From NCBI GenBank assembly GCA_902517815.1, contig CABYED010000001.1, positions 298,169 through 362,168 on the forward strand: DNA of 64,000 nucleotides, written 5' to 3'. Source of the stretch: an uncultured SAR116 cluster alpha proteobacterium (GTDB lineage: Bacteria; Pseudomonadota; Alphaproteobacteria; Puniceispirillales; Marisalimonadaceae). Of the stretch, positions 34,166-43,543 are shown piece by piece. The notes beneath the pieces are model-generated. The model was not told the DNA's origin. It ran no database searches and saw only the letters and a list, made by a program, of their open reading frames with translations. The translations under genes were made by a program, and so were the position numbers. Each line of letters opens with the position of its first letter. Within the stretch, counting starts at the first letter, position 1.

Positions 34166-35551
34166 ATGCTATCTCGACGTCAATTTTTAAATTTTTCAGC
34201 AGCTACAATTGCTCTAACATCTTTACCTAATCAAATTCAATCTAACCAATTAATCCGTAATTATAAGCTAACAGCCGAAATTACCCCACATTCATTCGAT
34301 AAGAAAGGTGTCTTGGATAGTTTATGGTTGTATAACAAACAAACACCTGGGCCAGTCATTGAGGCAAAAGAAAATGATATCATAAGAGTTGAGTTTGTTA
34401 ACAATTTAGATGAAGCCACTACGATCCACTGGCATGGTATAAAAAATATTAATAAGATGGACGGTGTTCCATATTTAACTCAGAACCCAGTTCAGCCTGG
34501 AGAAACTTATATATATAAATTTCCAGTTAATAATGCAGGGACATTTTGGTACCACTCACACTTTGAAACTTGGAAACAAATTTCAAAAGGTTTATATGGA
34601 CCTCTGATAGTCAAAAATCATTTAGATAAACAATTTGATAATGATATCATTATATTAGCAGATGATTGGAGATTGAATAAAAATTATCAATTAGATAAAA
34701 ATTCATTAGGCTCACTTCATGATTGGTCACATGCAGGGAGAATTGGAAATTGGCTTACTATTAATGGAAAAAAATTTCCTGAATACTCTGTAAATAAAAA
34801 TGGCTATGCAAGATTAAGATTTATTAATGCCTCTAATGCAAGGATACTTTCATTTGGCTCCAGTTTAAATGGGATGAAGATCATCTCAATAGATGGGATG
34901 TCGGTTGAACCATTCATTCAAGACAAATTTAATTTGGGGCCAGGACAAAGAATTGATTTGTTAATAAAAACTGTTGACATGTCAACAATTGATTTCTTTG
35001 AAGTCAGTGGTAAAAAACCTTTAAGTGCTTTCAAGCTAAATGTTAATCAAAGAAGTAAAAAAAATATTCTAAAGAAAAACATAAAACTACAACCTTTTAA
35101 AAAAACACCACAGTATAAAAATTCAAAAATATTAAAAATTCATATGCAAGGCGGTGCAATGGGAAATCTTGCTAGAGCCTATTTTGAAGGTGTAGAAAAA
35201 AATTTTCGTTTATTAGCAATGGAAGATAAAAAATTCTGGGCATTTAATAAAGAGGTAGGTAAGTATGAACATTCACTAGCAAGTGTGAAAAAAGGCGAGA
35301 TAATAATTTTAGATGTTTGGAATGACTCAAGATGGCCACATAGTATGCATCTGCATGGTAATCATTTCTATGTTGAATCAAAAGAATTTTCCGACGATGA
35401 TAAACTAATTCTCAGAGATACATATCTAATGCAACCAGGTGAAAAATCAAAATTTATATATTTAGCAGATAATCCTGGTAAATGGCTTTTTCATTGTCAT
35501 ATGTTAGAACATGCAGCTTCTGGTATGATAGGTTATATAGAAGTTATATAA
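34166..35551 (+). CDS. Multicopper oxidase (CueO/CopA-like), Tat-exported
   Basis: A three-cupredoxin-domain laccase-type oxidase (461 aa) that oxidises Cu(I) or organics with O2. Seen: Tat-type signal SRRQFLNFSAATIALTSL, the trinuclear-site motifs TTIHWHGI, FWYHSHFE, SMHLHGNHF and the type 1 site HCHMLEHAASGM, so all copper ligands are present. Met-rich loops seen in CueO are short here. It closes the operon with DUF4396 and cytochrome c, and the CueR-like operator points to copper detoxification. Confidence 0.93.
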   Translation: MLSRRQFLNFSAATIALTSLPNQIQSNQLIRNYKLTAEITPHSFDKKGVLDSLWLYNKQTPGPVIEAKENDIIRVEFVNNLDEATTIHWHGIKNINKMDGVPYLTQNPVQPGETYIYKFPVNNAGTFWYHSHFETWKQISKGLYGPLIVKNHLDKQFDNDIIILADDWRLNKNYQLDKNSLGSLHDWSHAGRIGNWLTINGKKFPEYSVNKNGYARLRFINASNARILSFGSSLNGMKIISIDGMSVEPFIQDKFNLGPGQRIDLLIKTVDMSTIDFFEVSGKKPLSAFKLNVNQRSKKNILKKNIKLQPFKKTPQYKNSKILKIHMQGGAMGNLARAYFEGVEKNFRLLAMEDKKFWAFNKEVGKYEHSLASVKKGEIIILDVWNDSRWPHSMHLHGNHFYVESKEFSDDDKLILRDTYLMQPGEKSKFIYLADNPGKWLFHCHMLEHAASGMIGYIEVI

Positions 35552-35820
35552 TTGTTTACTGATACAAGTTTTCATATGGATACCAGTCCTGTGTTAAAAC
35601 AATAGAAAGGAACTTTTTTTGCAAAAAGTTAATTTTTTTTATTATTTAATTTCCCTTATTAACTGCCAACAATCCAACTGGACAGAAATCATTTTGCAGA
35701 TCGATAATTATTAATGAACAATGTTTTTAAAAATTAATAAGTTTCTAATGAGCCTATTTCAAATTGATCTATAACTTAATTAAAAAATTTTTAAATTTAA
35801 ATAATTTGCATATAGATAAA

Positions 35821-36618
35821 TTAACCTCTTGGCTTAACTGATAAAGAACATCCTCCATCAACCACCAAGAGATGCCCTGTAATATATCTTGCCCAATTTG
35901 AGCATAAGTAAACAACTGCTTTTCCAATATCCCAGCCATCCCCTTCAATTTGAACAAGTGAAGCATCTTGTCTTTGAGAGCGATGTGATTTGGTCATGCC
36001 TGGGTAATAAACCATTGGAGTATAAACAGGTCCAGGAAGAATACAATTTACTCTTATTCCATCTACTCCATGATCTACTGCCATAGCTTGACTTAAAGAC
36101 AAAACTGCACCCTTGGATGCTGAATATGTAGTAAGACCTTTTGGTCTGGTTGCAGAAATAGAAGATATATTTACAATTGAGCCGCCATCACCTGACCTAA
36201 TCATTTCTGGAATAGCATACTTTGACATAAGAAACATTGGTTTAAGATTAACATCCATGACGTGATCCCAATTTTCCTCTTTTTCATCAACCACAGACAA
36301 TTTGCTAGCAATACCAATATTATTGTCTAATATATCTAACCTACCCCAGTTGCTGATTGCAAAATCAACAACTTTTTTGCATTCTTCTGATTTTGTTAAA
36401 TCACCACTTATGTACTTTGCTTCTCCACCTCTATCTTTAATCATTTGAAAAGTATTTTTAGCAAGTAGCTCTTCTTTATCAGCAACAAGTACTTTTGCAC
36501 CAGCATCTGCTAATAATATTGAGGCCGCCCTTCCATTTCCAATTTCATGCCCAACTGCTCCACCTCCAGCAACAATAGCAACCTTATCTTTTATACCAAA
36601 ATCAAGATTATCATTCAT
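35821..36618 (-). CDS. Short-chain dehydrogenase/reductase
   Basis: A classical SDR of 265 aa. Seen: VAIVAGGGAVGHEIGNGRA at the cofactor site (a variant of T-G-x-x-x-G-x-G with extra residues), NNIGIA, the catalytic Ser in NISSISATRPKG, and Y-x-x-x-K in YSASKGAVL. The tail VYLCSNWARYITGHLLVVDGGCSL is typical. Substrate unknown. It lies between the multicopper oxidase gene and the DUF1800 operon but on the opposite strand. Confidence 0.9.
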   Translation of the reverse strand: MNDNLDFGIKDKVAIVAGGGAVGHEIGNGRAASILLADAGAKVLVADKEELLAKNTFQMIKDRGGEAKYISGDLTKSEECKKVVDFAISNWGRLDILDNNIGIASKLSVVDEKEENWDHVMDVNLKPMFLMSKYAIPEMIRSGDGGSIVNISSISATRPKGLTTYSASKGAVLSLSQAMAVDHGVDGIRVNCILPGPVYTPMVYYPGMTKSHRSQRQDASLVQIEGDGWDIGKAVVYLCSNWARYITGHLLVVDGGCSLSVKPRG

Positions 36619-36737
36619 TATAACTTCTCCAACAATAAATTAGTCAAACAAAAACAATTTCAACTAAACATAAAAAAGTTTAAAAAAGAAAACTATAATC
36701 ATTTTGAAAAATAAAATTAAATTTGTATAATTTAAAG

Positions 36738-38915
36738 ATGAATGCTTTTTACATTTTATTCACATTTTCTTTTCTTTTGATATATGATAATGCTTTATTA
36801 AGAAAAGCTTATGCAAAAACCACTTTCAAAGGTGGAATAATAGTGCAAAGTAAATCATTACCAACTAAAATACCAATCAAAAGAAAAGACCTTATTTATG
36901 ATTTAAAAAAATTTGATGATAGTCATCTTAATCAAGTCATAACTACAAATGAAGCAATCAGATTAGAAAGAAGAGTTGGTATTGGTGTTCCAATTGATAG
37001 AATTAAATTACATATTGGCAAAACAAGAAGAGAAGCTATAAATGATATCATATCCGATTTAGATAAATATCAAGAAAACATTATCTGGCCAAAGTGGACT
37101 TCAGTTTCAATTCCAACAAGCTTTATGGATAGAGGCATTAAAAATCATCGTATAAACTGTGATGAACAATCATTTCTGTTGTCTCTCAAAACAACGTGGA
37201 TGGAAAAACTTGTATCCAGTAAAACCCCACAATACGAAAGACTAGCTATTTTTTGGCTTAACCATTTTTCTGTAAATTTTAATATGTATAAACAAACACA
37301 TTCTTTTTTCACTCATTTAAAGATAATTAGAGAAAATACTAACAAAAATTTTTTAAAATTTCTTGAAATCATTTTAAAAGATCCCGCGATGATAGTGTAT
37401 TTGAACAATGAAAAAAGTTATGCTCGAAATCCTAATGAAAATTTATCAAGAGAATTTTTTGAATTATTTAGTTTAGGTGAAGGGTATTATTCTGAAGCTG
37501 ATATAAAAAATTTTGCAAGACACTTATCAGGAAATTCAATCAATTTTGTTACTGAAAAATTTAAAATATATCCAAACAAACAGTCATCACATGAATATTC
37601 TGCTTTTGGAAAAAAATACAAAAACGATGAAGAGTTTTTTGAAATTTTAAAAAATCATCCAGCTTTTGGTGAATACATTGCATTAAAATTTTATAAAGAA
37701 TATGTGGATTTAAGAAAACCATCCTCTGAGGATCTTGCATACCTTGTTTCTTATTTTAGAGAACATAATTTCAATATACCAGAAATGCTTCGAGGTGTTT
37801 TAAATCTTAAAAGTTTTTGGGAAAATAAACTCTCACTCGTTAAATCACCACTTGAATTATTTTATGGAACAGCAAGAACTTTTAATCACTCTGGCAACCC
37901 AAATTCTAAAGAACCAAACCATTATAATTTATTAAGTGCAATGATAGAAACGGGACAAGATATTTTTAATCCCCCAAATATTGCCGGTTGGCCAACTGGA
38001 AAGGAATGGTTGTCTGGACAAAAACTGGAAAAAAGAATTACAAGTATTTCAGAAACTTTTTCCAATATTTTTAATAATTCGAATAAAATGCAAAATAAAA
38101 GTTTAATAGCGAAGACCCCTGAACAAACCTACAATATTAAATTAAAACAATTTTTTGATCAAAGTCTAGACAACCAACTTAGTGTTGAAACTATTTTATT
38201 AGACTGGATACCAAAAGATTTTTCTACTAGAAGATATGCTGACATAACGGCTTTTTTTTATAACGTTAGATTTTTAGGAAAGAAATGGGAAGGTATTGAA
38301 ATCAGATTTGGAACTGATAAAAATAATGGGAAATCCTATCAAGAATTAAATAGATTTAGTTTTTATGAGGGATATAGCTCACCTAACATAATATCTAACT
38401 GGAATAAAAGTTATTTCTCTGATTGGAGGGCGACAAGAGGTATATCTAGTTCTTTTCCTTTAGGGACTAAAACAACAAGATTTTATCAACAAAATAAAAC
38501 AACTAGACTACTTCTGCTTCATCTTCTTCTTGCTATGGAACATACTCTAAAAAAAGATCAATATTATATGCGTTTATTCACCAACCCTGATGCTAAGTCT
38601 TTTTTAACCCAAAGAATAGTTGAAGTAAAAAAAATTTTAAAAATTAATGACAATTCTAATCCTACTAGAATTTTTTCTTACCCTTCATATATGACAAATT
38701 ATGAGGATATGGGATTTCAGTGTGGTACAAGAAGATATGGTATCAATATAAATAACATAACAGAAAGTAACTACTTCCGCAATAATTATGATTTAAAAAA
38801 TATAGATGAAATGAAAATAAATTTATCAAACTTATTATTACCTGATCTAAACCTTAATATTGATAATTTTAACTATTTGAAACTGTTAACTCACGAAGGA
38901 TATCAATTAAAATGA
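36738..38915 (+). CDS. DUF1800 family protein, exported
   Basis: A 725-aa secreted protein of DUF1800. The start at the second Met of the ORF track gives a signal peptide (MNAFYILFTFSFLLIYDNALL). Hallmarks: RLERRVGIGVPIDRI, then W-x-NHF motif RLAIFWLNHFSVNF, NLSREFFELFSLGEGYYSEADIKNFARHLSG and FNPPNIAGWPTGKEWLSG. These match the family, which is of unknown function and nearly always pairs with DUF1501. The gene overlaps the next by 4 bases (ATGA). The inserted Lys- and Asn-rich regions make it longer than typical (about 450-600 aa). Confidence 0.88.
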   Translation: MNAFYILFTFSFLLIYDNALLRKAYAKTTFKGGIIVQSKSLPTKIPIKRKDLIYDLKKFDDSHLNQVITTNEAIRLERRVGIGVPIDRIKLHIGKTRREAINDIISDLDKYQENIIWPKWTSVSIPTSFMDRGIKNHRINCDEQSFLLSLKTTWMEKLVSSKTPQYERLAIFWLNHFSVNFNMYKQTHSFFTHLKIIRENTNKNFLKFLEIILKDPAMIVYLNNEKSYARNPNENLSREFFELFSLGEGYYSEADIKNFARHLSGNSINFVTEKFKIYPNKQSSHEYSAFGKKYKNDEEFFEILKNHPAFGEYIALKFYKEYVDLRKPSSEDLAYLVSYFREHNFNIPEMLRGVLNLKSFWENKLSLVKSPLELFYGTARTFNHSGNPNSKEPNHYNLLSAMIETGQDIFNPPNIAGWPTGKEWLSGQKLEKRITSISETFSNIFNNSNKMQNKSLIAKTPEQTYNIKLKQFFDQSLDNQLSVETILLDWIPKDFSTRRYADITAFFYNVRFLGKKWEGIEIRFGTDKNNGKSYQELNRFSFYEGYSSPNIISNWNKSYFSDWRATRGISSSFPLGTKTTRFYQQNKTTRLLLLHLLLAMEHTLKKDQYYMRLFTNPDAKSFLTQRIVEVKKILKINDNSNPTRIFSYPSYMTNYEDMGFQCGTRRYGININNITESNYFRNNYDLKNIDEMKINLSNLLLPDLNLNIDNFNYLKLLTHEGYQLK

Positions 38916-40069
38916 TAAATAGTAGAAGAGAATTTTTATCTTTAGCTGCACATACTTTTTTGTTTTCCTCATTTCCTACTTTAGCTAAATCAAAAATAAA
39001 TCAAAAAATTTTAATTTTAGTTGAACTTCAAGGTGCAAATGATGGGCTTAACACAGTAATTCCATTAAATCAGGATTATTATTACCGTTTAAGACCAACA
39101 ATTGGAATAGAAAAAAATAGAATACTTAATATTTCAAACAATAATGGTTTACACTACAGATTAAAAAATATTGCTAAATATTATGAAAATGGAAATGTTA
39201 AGATTATTCAAAATTTAGGTTATCCACATGCGGTATTATCTCATTTTAGATCAATTGATATTTGGGAAACAGGAGGAGATGGGAAAAAACAATTTAGAAA
39301 TGGTTGGCTTGTAGATTTTTTGAATACGTATAGTAAAAAATTGGATGTTGATGCAAAAGGAATGTTTTTAGACAATTCCAACTCTATTTTTAGAGGTGGT
39401 CTAGAGGGTTTTCTAGGTCCGAATTCTATTGGTTTAGCACCTGAAGAAATTGAAGTAAGAGACACAATTGTACCTGTTGATGATAGAAAAAACTTTGGTT
39501 TATTAAATGAAATTTTAAATAAAAGAACACAAAACTCAAATTTGTTAAAAAAATTAATTTCTAAATTTAGTAAGGTAAAAAATAGATATTCATTTGGTGG
39601 TGGACAATTAGGTTCACAATTATCTAATGTTTGCAACCTAATAGCTTCAGGTATATATATTCCAGTCTACAAAGTAGCATTAGGAAGCTTTGATACGCAC
39701 AATAATCAACAAAATACTCATAGTAGATTATTAAGAGATTTAGATAAATCTCTTGGGTCTACCGTTAATGCGCTAAAAGAGATTGGTGTTTGGAATGACA
39801 TTCTAATAATGACATATTCTGAATTTGGTAGAAGAGCAAATGAAAATGGATCCAGGGGCACTGATCATGGTATGGCAGCACCTCATTTTGTATTAGGCGG
39901 TAACGTTAGTGGCGGTATAATTGGAGAATATAATGATTTGAGTAAATTGTGGAATAATAATATCAATTATAAAATAGATTACAGATCACTATATGAATTT
40001 GTCTTAAGAAATCACTTTGACATAACTAATAATCCTTTTTCTAAATTTAAAAATTCAAATATTATATGA
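38912..40069 (+). CDS. DUF1501 family protein, Tat-exported
   Basis: A 385-aa protein of the DUF1501 family, alkaline-phosphatase-like fold, partner of DUF1800. Seen: Tat signal SRREFLSLAAHTFLF, VELQGANDGLNTVIPL, SHFRSIDIWETGG, LGSFDTHNNQQNTHSRLL and the C-terminal MTYSEFGRRANENGSRGTDHG metal motif. The pair is common in marine bacteria; proposed roles include external phosphatase or sulfatase-like activity, but none is proven. It is cotranslated with the upstream gene and followed by the first tRNA-repeat. Confidence 0.9.
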   Translation: MINSRREFLSLAAHTFLFSSFPTLAKSKINQKILILVELQGANDGLNTVIPLNQDYYYRLRPTIGIEKNRILNISNNNGLHYRLKNIAKYYENGNVKIIQNLGYPHAVLSHFRSIDIWETGGDGKKQFRNGWLVDFLNTYSKKLDVDAKGMFLDNSNSIFRGGLEGFLGPNSIGLAPEEIEVRDTIVPVDDRKNFGLLNEILNKRTQNSNLLKKLISKFSKVKNRYSFGGGQLGSQLSNVCNLIASGIYIPVYKVALGSFDTHNNQQNTHSRLLRDLDKSLGSTVNALKEIGVWNDILIMTYSEFGRRANENGSRGTDHGMAAPHFVLGGNVSGGIIGEYNDLSKLWNNNINYKIDYRSLYEFVLRNHFDITNNPFSKFKNSNII

Positions 40070-40126
40070 GTACGTGATATTTTATTTTTTAATTAGTCTA
40101 AATTTATAAAAAAATTAAATTTTATA

Positions 40127-40159
40127 CAAAAAACCCCAAAAATGTAAGTCTTTGAGGGT
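40127..40159 (-). terminator. tRNA-associated terminator hairpin, copy 1
   Basis: Stem ACCCCAAA / TTTGAGGGT with one bulged A, then a run of T on the minus strand (A-run at 40127-40133). This is the same hairpin as in the other two repeat copies and belongs to the tRNA fragment. Confidence 0.75.
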
Positions 40160-40241
40160 GATCTATGTTATTGTTTTTATTAGTATAGTTGTTTGCGGGG
40201 GCAGGATTTGAACCTACGACCTTCAGGTTATGAGCCTAACG
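40127..40241 (-). repeat. tRNA-fMet 3'-end repeat, copy 1
   Basis: The minus strand carries a ~52-base 3' part of an initiator-type tRNA-Met (anticodon loop CTCATAA, T-loop GGTTCAAATCC, and an acceptor end), followed by the terminator at 40127-40159. There is no 5' half. Compared with copy 3 it has a few substitutions, for example the CCA end reads ACA-like. The fragment abuts the cyclase gene, whose stop is at 40256, so the cyclase end lies within 15 bases of the repeat. Type of element inferred: attachment-site duplicate. Confidence 0.8.
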
Positions 40242-40255
40242 ATCTTGCTATCAAG

Positions 40256-41446
40256 TTATTGTACATTCACCAAAACAGTATCCATCAATCCTTTACCTCT
40301 AATTTCTATAGATTTTTCTTCAAACTTTTCTTCTTTTTGATTCAATAACTCATATGTAACTTTGGTCATATGAATACAGTCAGGTGATCCGTAACTCTCT
40401 AGTCTAGCAGCTGTATTAATTGTGTCACCCCATACATCAAATGCAAATTTTGACTTTCCAATTACTCCAGACACTGCTGGTCCAGAATTTAAACCAATCC
40501 TTAATTTTATTGGATGTCCATTGTGATCATTAAATGTTGCAGATATTTTAACCATTTCTTTAGCAAGATTAAATAAAATCAAAGCATGATCTTTTGTAGC
40601 AACTGGCATACCGGCAACAACCATATATGAATCTCCAATGGTTTTAATTTTCTCAACACCATAAGACTCGGTCAAATCATCAAATTTTGAAAACATATCA
40701 TTCAAAAAACCAACGATTTTTTCTGATGAAGTTTTTTCAGACATAACAGTAAAACTAACAATATCAGCAAATAAGACTGAAATTTCTGGATTATCCATAG
40801 ATATTAACTTATTATCTTTTTTTAATTGATCAGCAATAGATTTTGGTATTATGTTATGTAATAATTTTTCAGATCTATTTCGTTCTTGTTCAAGAAAGAT
40901 AGAGTACATTCCCATTGGTAAACCTAAGACTAATAAACTTCCTAATATATTACTAATACCTAATATTGATTCAGTTAACTTTTCAATTTGATAAACTGGC
41001 TGTACATCATAAAAAAATAAAAACATGGAACAGTAAACTAAAATAAAGATAACAGCCAAAAATGTTTTTAGCCGAAGATCTAATGGCACAGCAATAATTA
41101 ATATTGCTAGATTAATATACCAAAGATGAAAAAAAGAATTCCATCCTAGTAAATATGTATAAGCTGTTGCTGATCCAACACCTGCTATACATGACAATAT
41201 GACACCAAATTTTGCAAATCCGATTGTGTGCAAAATAAAACCAACACCAATAAATGAGGCAAAGAAAAGCTCAGAAAAAATTATAGGCTGCCAATTTTCT
41301 GTTGTTAAAATTAATAGTAAATCACGACCAAGCAAACCAAAACCACCAGCAATAAATCCTAATTGCATTGCTAAAAAGGCGGGTTTCCATTTATCTGGAT
41401 ATCTTGATGAAGGGAGAGTTAATAATTCAATTAAAAATTTTGTCAT
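40256..41446 (-). CDS. Class III adenylate/guanylate cyclase with membrane N-terminus
   Basis: A 396-aa membrane cyclase. Residues 1-195 hold about six hydrophobic helices (MASE-like), and 210-396 the catalytic domain. Seen: LFADIVSFTVMSEKT (metal Asp), VEKIKTIGDSYMVVAG (substrate Lys and second metal Asp region), and FDVWGDTINTAARLES (adenine-specific Asp and the Asn/Arg transition-state residues). It should therefore be catalytically competent and make cAMP. It ends next to the tRNA repeat copy 1. A PPOX gene follows divergently, another lies 2 kb away. Confidence 0.88.
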   Translation of the reverse strand: MTKFLIELLTLPSSRYPDKWKPAFLAMQLGFIAGGFGLLGRDLLLILTTENWQPIIFSELFFASFIGVGFILHTIGFAKFGVILSCIAGVGSATAYTYLLGWNSFFHLWYINLAILIIAVPLDLRLKTFLAVIFILVYCSMFLFFYDVQPVYQIEKLTESILGISNILGSLLVLGLPMGMYSIFLEQERNRSEKLLHNIIPKSIADQLKKDNKLISMDNPEISVLFADIVSFTVMSEKTSSEKIVGFLNDMFSKFDDLTESYGVEKIKTIGDSYMVVAGMPVATKDHALILFNLAKEMVKISATFNDHNGHPIKLRIGLNSGPAVSGVIGKSKFAFDVWGDTINTAARLESYGSPDCIHMTKVTYELLNQKEEKFEEKSIEIRGKGLMDTVLVNVQ

Positions 41447-41810
41447 CTAATAAAAGTCTAAATATATGTTCATTATAATTAATATTTTTTTGAATGTAGA
41501 CAAAAAATTTAACTTTTACTTATTTTTATTGAATAAATTTTTTGCAATTAATTTTAGAAATAATTTTTCACAAATATAATTTTGTTAAAAAAAGAGAAAT
41601 TAACCTGATTAGCATCAGTCACTTTGTCTCCTAATTATTTTAAAATTTAATTTAAAATCTTTATTTTTTGTGCTTTCAAAACTTAATATTAACATTTATA
41701 ATTATATTATATTTTATTATTCTTAAATCAAATCTTTCTAAAAAAAGTAAAGTAATTAAATCATTAGAGAAAATATTGGAAAAATTAAAAAACTGAGAAG
41801 AGAATTTAAT
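41447..41810. other. 364-base intergenic gap
   Basis: AT-rich, with no convincing gene (a minus-strand ORF at 41676-41918 is a shadow overlapping the PPOX gene). A GAAGAGA ribosome-binding site lies just before the PPOX start. Possible divergent promoters for the cyclase and PPOX genes; no clear motif. Confidence 0.5.
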
Positions 41811-42422
41811 ATGAATGATTTCAAGGAAAGAGAATTTTTCCATGACGGTATGAGACACTTTCAAGACCTTTTTGATGGCCGAAGAACAGCTGAAGCGATA
41901 GAAAAAAATAGAAAACACTATGAATTTTGGGATGATGAAAAAGAACTTATAAAAAATTCAAGTTTTTTCTTTATAGCAAGCTCTTGGAATGGCTATATAG
42001 ATTGTAATATAAAATCAGGCGATTCAGGATTTGTAAAAATAATTGATGATGGAACTATAGAATATCCAGAATATGATGGAAATTCTATGTATCGAACCGC
42101 AGGCAATATTTCTAAAAATCCTAACGTTGGACTACTTTTTATAAATTTTGATAGTAAAAGTCGTAGGATAAGGATTAATGGTAGCGCAACTATTCATCAT
42201 GACTATGACACCATAAAAGCTCACTATGGTGCAAAGTTTGTCGTGAGAATTAAATGTGAAATTTATCCAAACTGTCCTCGTTATATCCCAAATTTAGATA
42301 CCAAAACATCTTCCATTTATGTGCCAAGAGAAGGACAAGGGATTCCACCAGCACCTGAATGGAAAGAAAGAGATTATATTAAAAATATTTTACCTGAAGG
42401 CGATCCTCATAAAAAAGATTAA
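41811..42422 (+). CDS. PPOX-class flavin-dependent oxidase-like protein
   Basis: A 203-aa FMN-binding split-barrel protein. Seen: SSFFFIASSWNGYIDCNIK, FVKIIDDGTIEYPEYDGNSMYRTAGNI and VGLLFINFDSKSRRIRINGSATI. The D-N-R-G-like GNSMYRTAGNI and the R-I-R-I-N-G-x-A motif are typical of pyridoxamine-phosphate-oxidase-like proteins of unknown substrate. The upstream 364-base gap holds only AT-rich sequence. It sits close to a nucleotide cyclase gene, as do other PPOX proteins in this region. Confidence 0.85.
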   Translation: MNDFKEREFFHDGMRHFQDLFDGRRTAEAIEKNRKHYEFWDDEKELIKNSSFFFIASSWNGYIDCNIKSGDSGFVKIIDDGTIEYPEYDGNSMYRTAGNISKNPNVGLLFINFDSKSRRIRINGSATIHHDYDTIKAHYGAKFVVRIKCEIYPNCPRYIPNLDTKTSSIYVPREGQGIPPAPEWKERDYIKNILPEGDPHKKD

Positions 42423-42472
42423 TAAACCTAACTAACATTAATCACTCTGTGATGGTTATCAGGCTTAAAACG

Positions 42473-42584
42473 CCAAAAATCCCAAAAACTTAAGTGTTTG
42501 AGGATACGTCTTAGTTGTTGATTTATTAATATAGTTGGTTGGGGTAGGATTTGAAACTACAACCTTCAGATTATGAGCCTGACT
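42473..42584 (-). repeat. tRNA-fMet 3'-end repeat, copy 2
   Basis: The most diverged copy: acceptor reads GGTTGGGG with three bases lost, T-loop GTTTCAAATCC, anticodon loop CTCATAA. The hairpin at 42479-42505 keeps its pairing by compensating change (C-G replaced by T-A). It is probably older than the other copies. Confidence 0.7.
42479..42505 (-). terminator. tRNA-associated hairpin, copy 2
   Basis: ATCCCAAA / TTTGAGGAT. The second base pair is T-A where copies 1 and 3 have C-G, so both sides changed together, which argues that the hairpin is (or was) under selection. Confidence 0.6.
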
Positions 42585-42657
42585 ATTTTCCTCAGCACTC
42601 TGCCAATTATTAATAATGGTTGGTACGATTCCATATTTGCTATTAATGAGTTACAAG

Positions 42658-43218
42658 CTAAGGTGAGAGCCACTCACCTTGCCAATTAGTCGACTTTTTA
42701 TAATGAGCACGAATATGTTTTAGTCCTAGAAGCAGTAGCTGAATTGATTGTATATCACATAATAATACGGCAAAACGTTTTTGATTTGGTACATGACTAT
42801 AGTCAAAGGGACCTTCAATAACACTACCAGGGTTAGGAATAGTTCCATAAGCAACCCTAGAGTTAGTTGGAACATTTCTCCAGTTTTTAATAGTAACATC
42901 TCCGACCTTGACTTGAACAATGACCTCCATCTGAATTTGTAATTGAACTTTTGATAACCAAATGTGAATTCCAGCGCGAGGGTTTTCTTTAAGGGCAAAC
43001 ATTTTTGAAGATGCGGTGTCAGTGTGGAATTCTATCTGGTTATTTTTCTGATCACACCGTCTCATCACTAAAGTGCGAGCATTTGGGAAACCATCTGCAC
43101 TTGATGTCACAAATGTAGGATGTCTTGCTGGCGATTTTTTGTCAGCCTTTCCCCGATAAATTTGTGCCCAGCCAAAGTTTAAAAAATCATCTAATTTTTG
43201 AAAATCTTTCATTTGCAT
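42658..43218 (-). CDS. PPOX-class protein, pyridoxamine 5'-phosphate oxidase-like
   Basis: A 186-aa FMN split-barrel protein. Seen: ARHPTFVTSSADGFPNARTLVMRR (the start of a PNPOx-like barrel), IEFHTDTASSKMFALKENPRAGIHIW, and VKVGDVTIKNWRNVP. This subgroup is called pyridoxamine 5'-phosphate oxidase-like; the C-terminal region (KHIRAHYKKSTNWQGEWLSP) is close to the usual R-A-x-F-x-x-W-x-G-x-W-L-x-P. Reaction unknown. It is a second PPOX gene in the same 2 kb. Confidence 0.85.
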   Translation of the reverse strand: MQMKDFQKLDDFLNFGWAQIYRGKADKKSPARHPTFVTSSADGFPNARTLVMRRCDQKNNQIEFHTDTASSKMFALKENPRAGIHIWLSKVQLQIQMEVIVQVKVGDVTIKNWRNVPTNSRVAYGTIPNPGSVIEGPFDYSHVPNQKRFAVLLCDIQSIQLLLLGLKHIRAHYKKSTNWQGEWLSP

Positions 43219-43357
43219 AATACTTAAAATTGAATATTTGGATTGTAAACTATAATTATTTAATAAATGAATTATATATAAAAAAATGCTAAATATCCTA
43301 CTAGGTTATAGTATTAATAAGAAGACTAAATATGTAGTTAAAAAACTCTAATCTCCA

Positions 43358-43540
43358 ATGCCTAGAATAAGAACAAAAAACTGTTTTAAATGCTCTGCAC
43401 AAAAAGATATTTTATATCGTTGTAGATACGATGAAATCAAATATTGGGTGTTTTTGTGTGGAAACTGTCTTACGGAGATAAAGATTGAATTTAACAATAC
43501 CTATCAATATGGTGGTACTTGGAAGAGGAAGAAGAAATAG
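43358..43540 (+). CDS. Small zinc-ribbon-like protein (60 aa)
   Basis: A short basic protein with two C-x2-C pairs (CFKC near residue 9 and CGNC near 35) and a KR-rich C-terminus (GTWKRKKK). It could bind zinc and nucleic acid. No homologue can be named. It is convergent with the Cys-rich exported protein, ending three bases from its stop. Confidence 0.65.
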   Translation: MPRIRTKNCFKCSAQKDILYRCRYDEIKYWVFLCGNCLTEIKIEFNNTYQYGGTWKRKKK

Positions 43541-43543
43541 CTA

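Noticed and set aside
42536-42620. Complete tRNA gene at repeat copy 2
   Set aside because: The sequence 5' of the anticodon arm does not pair with the acceptor end, so only a decayed 3' part is supported.
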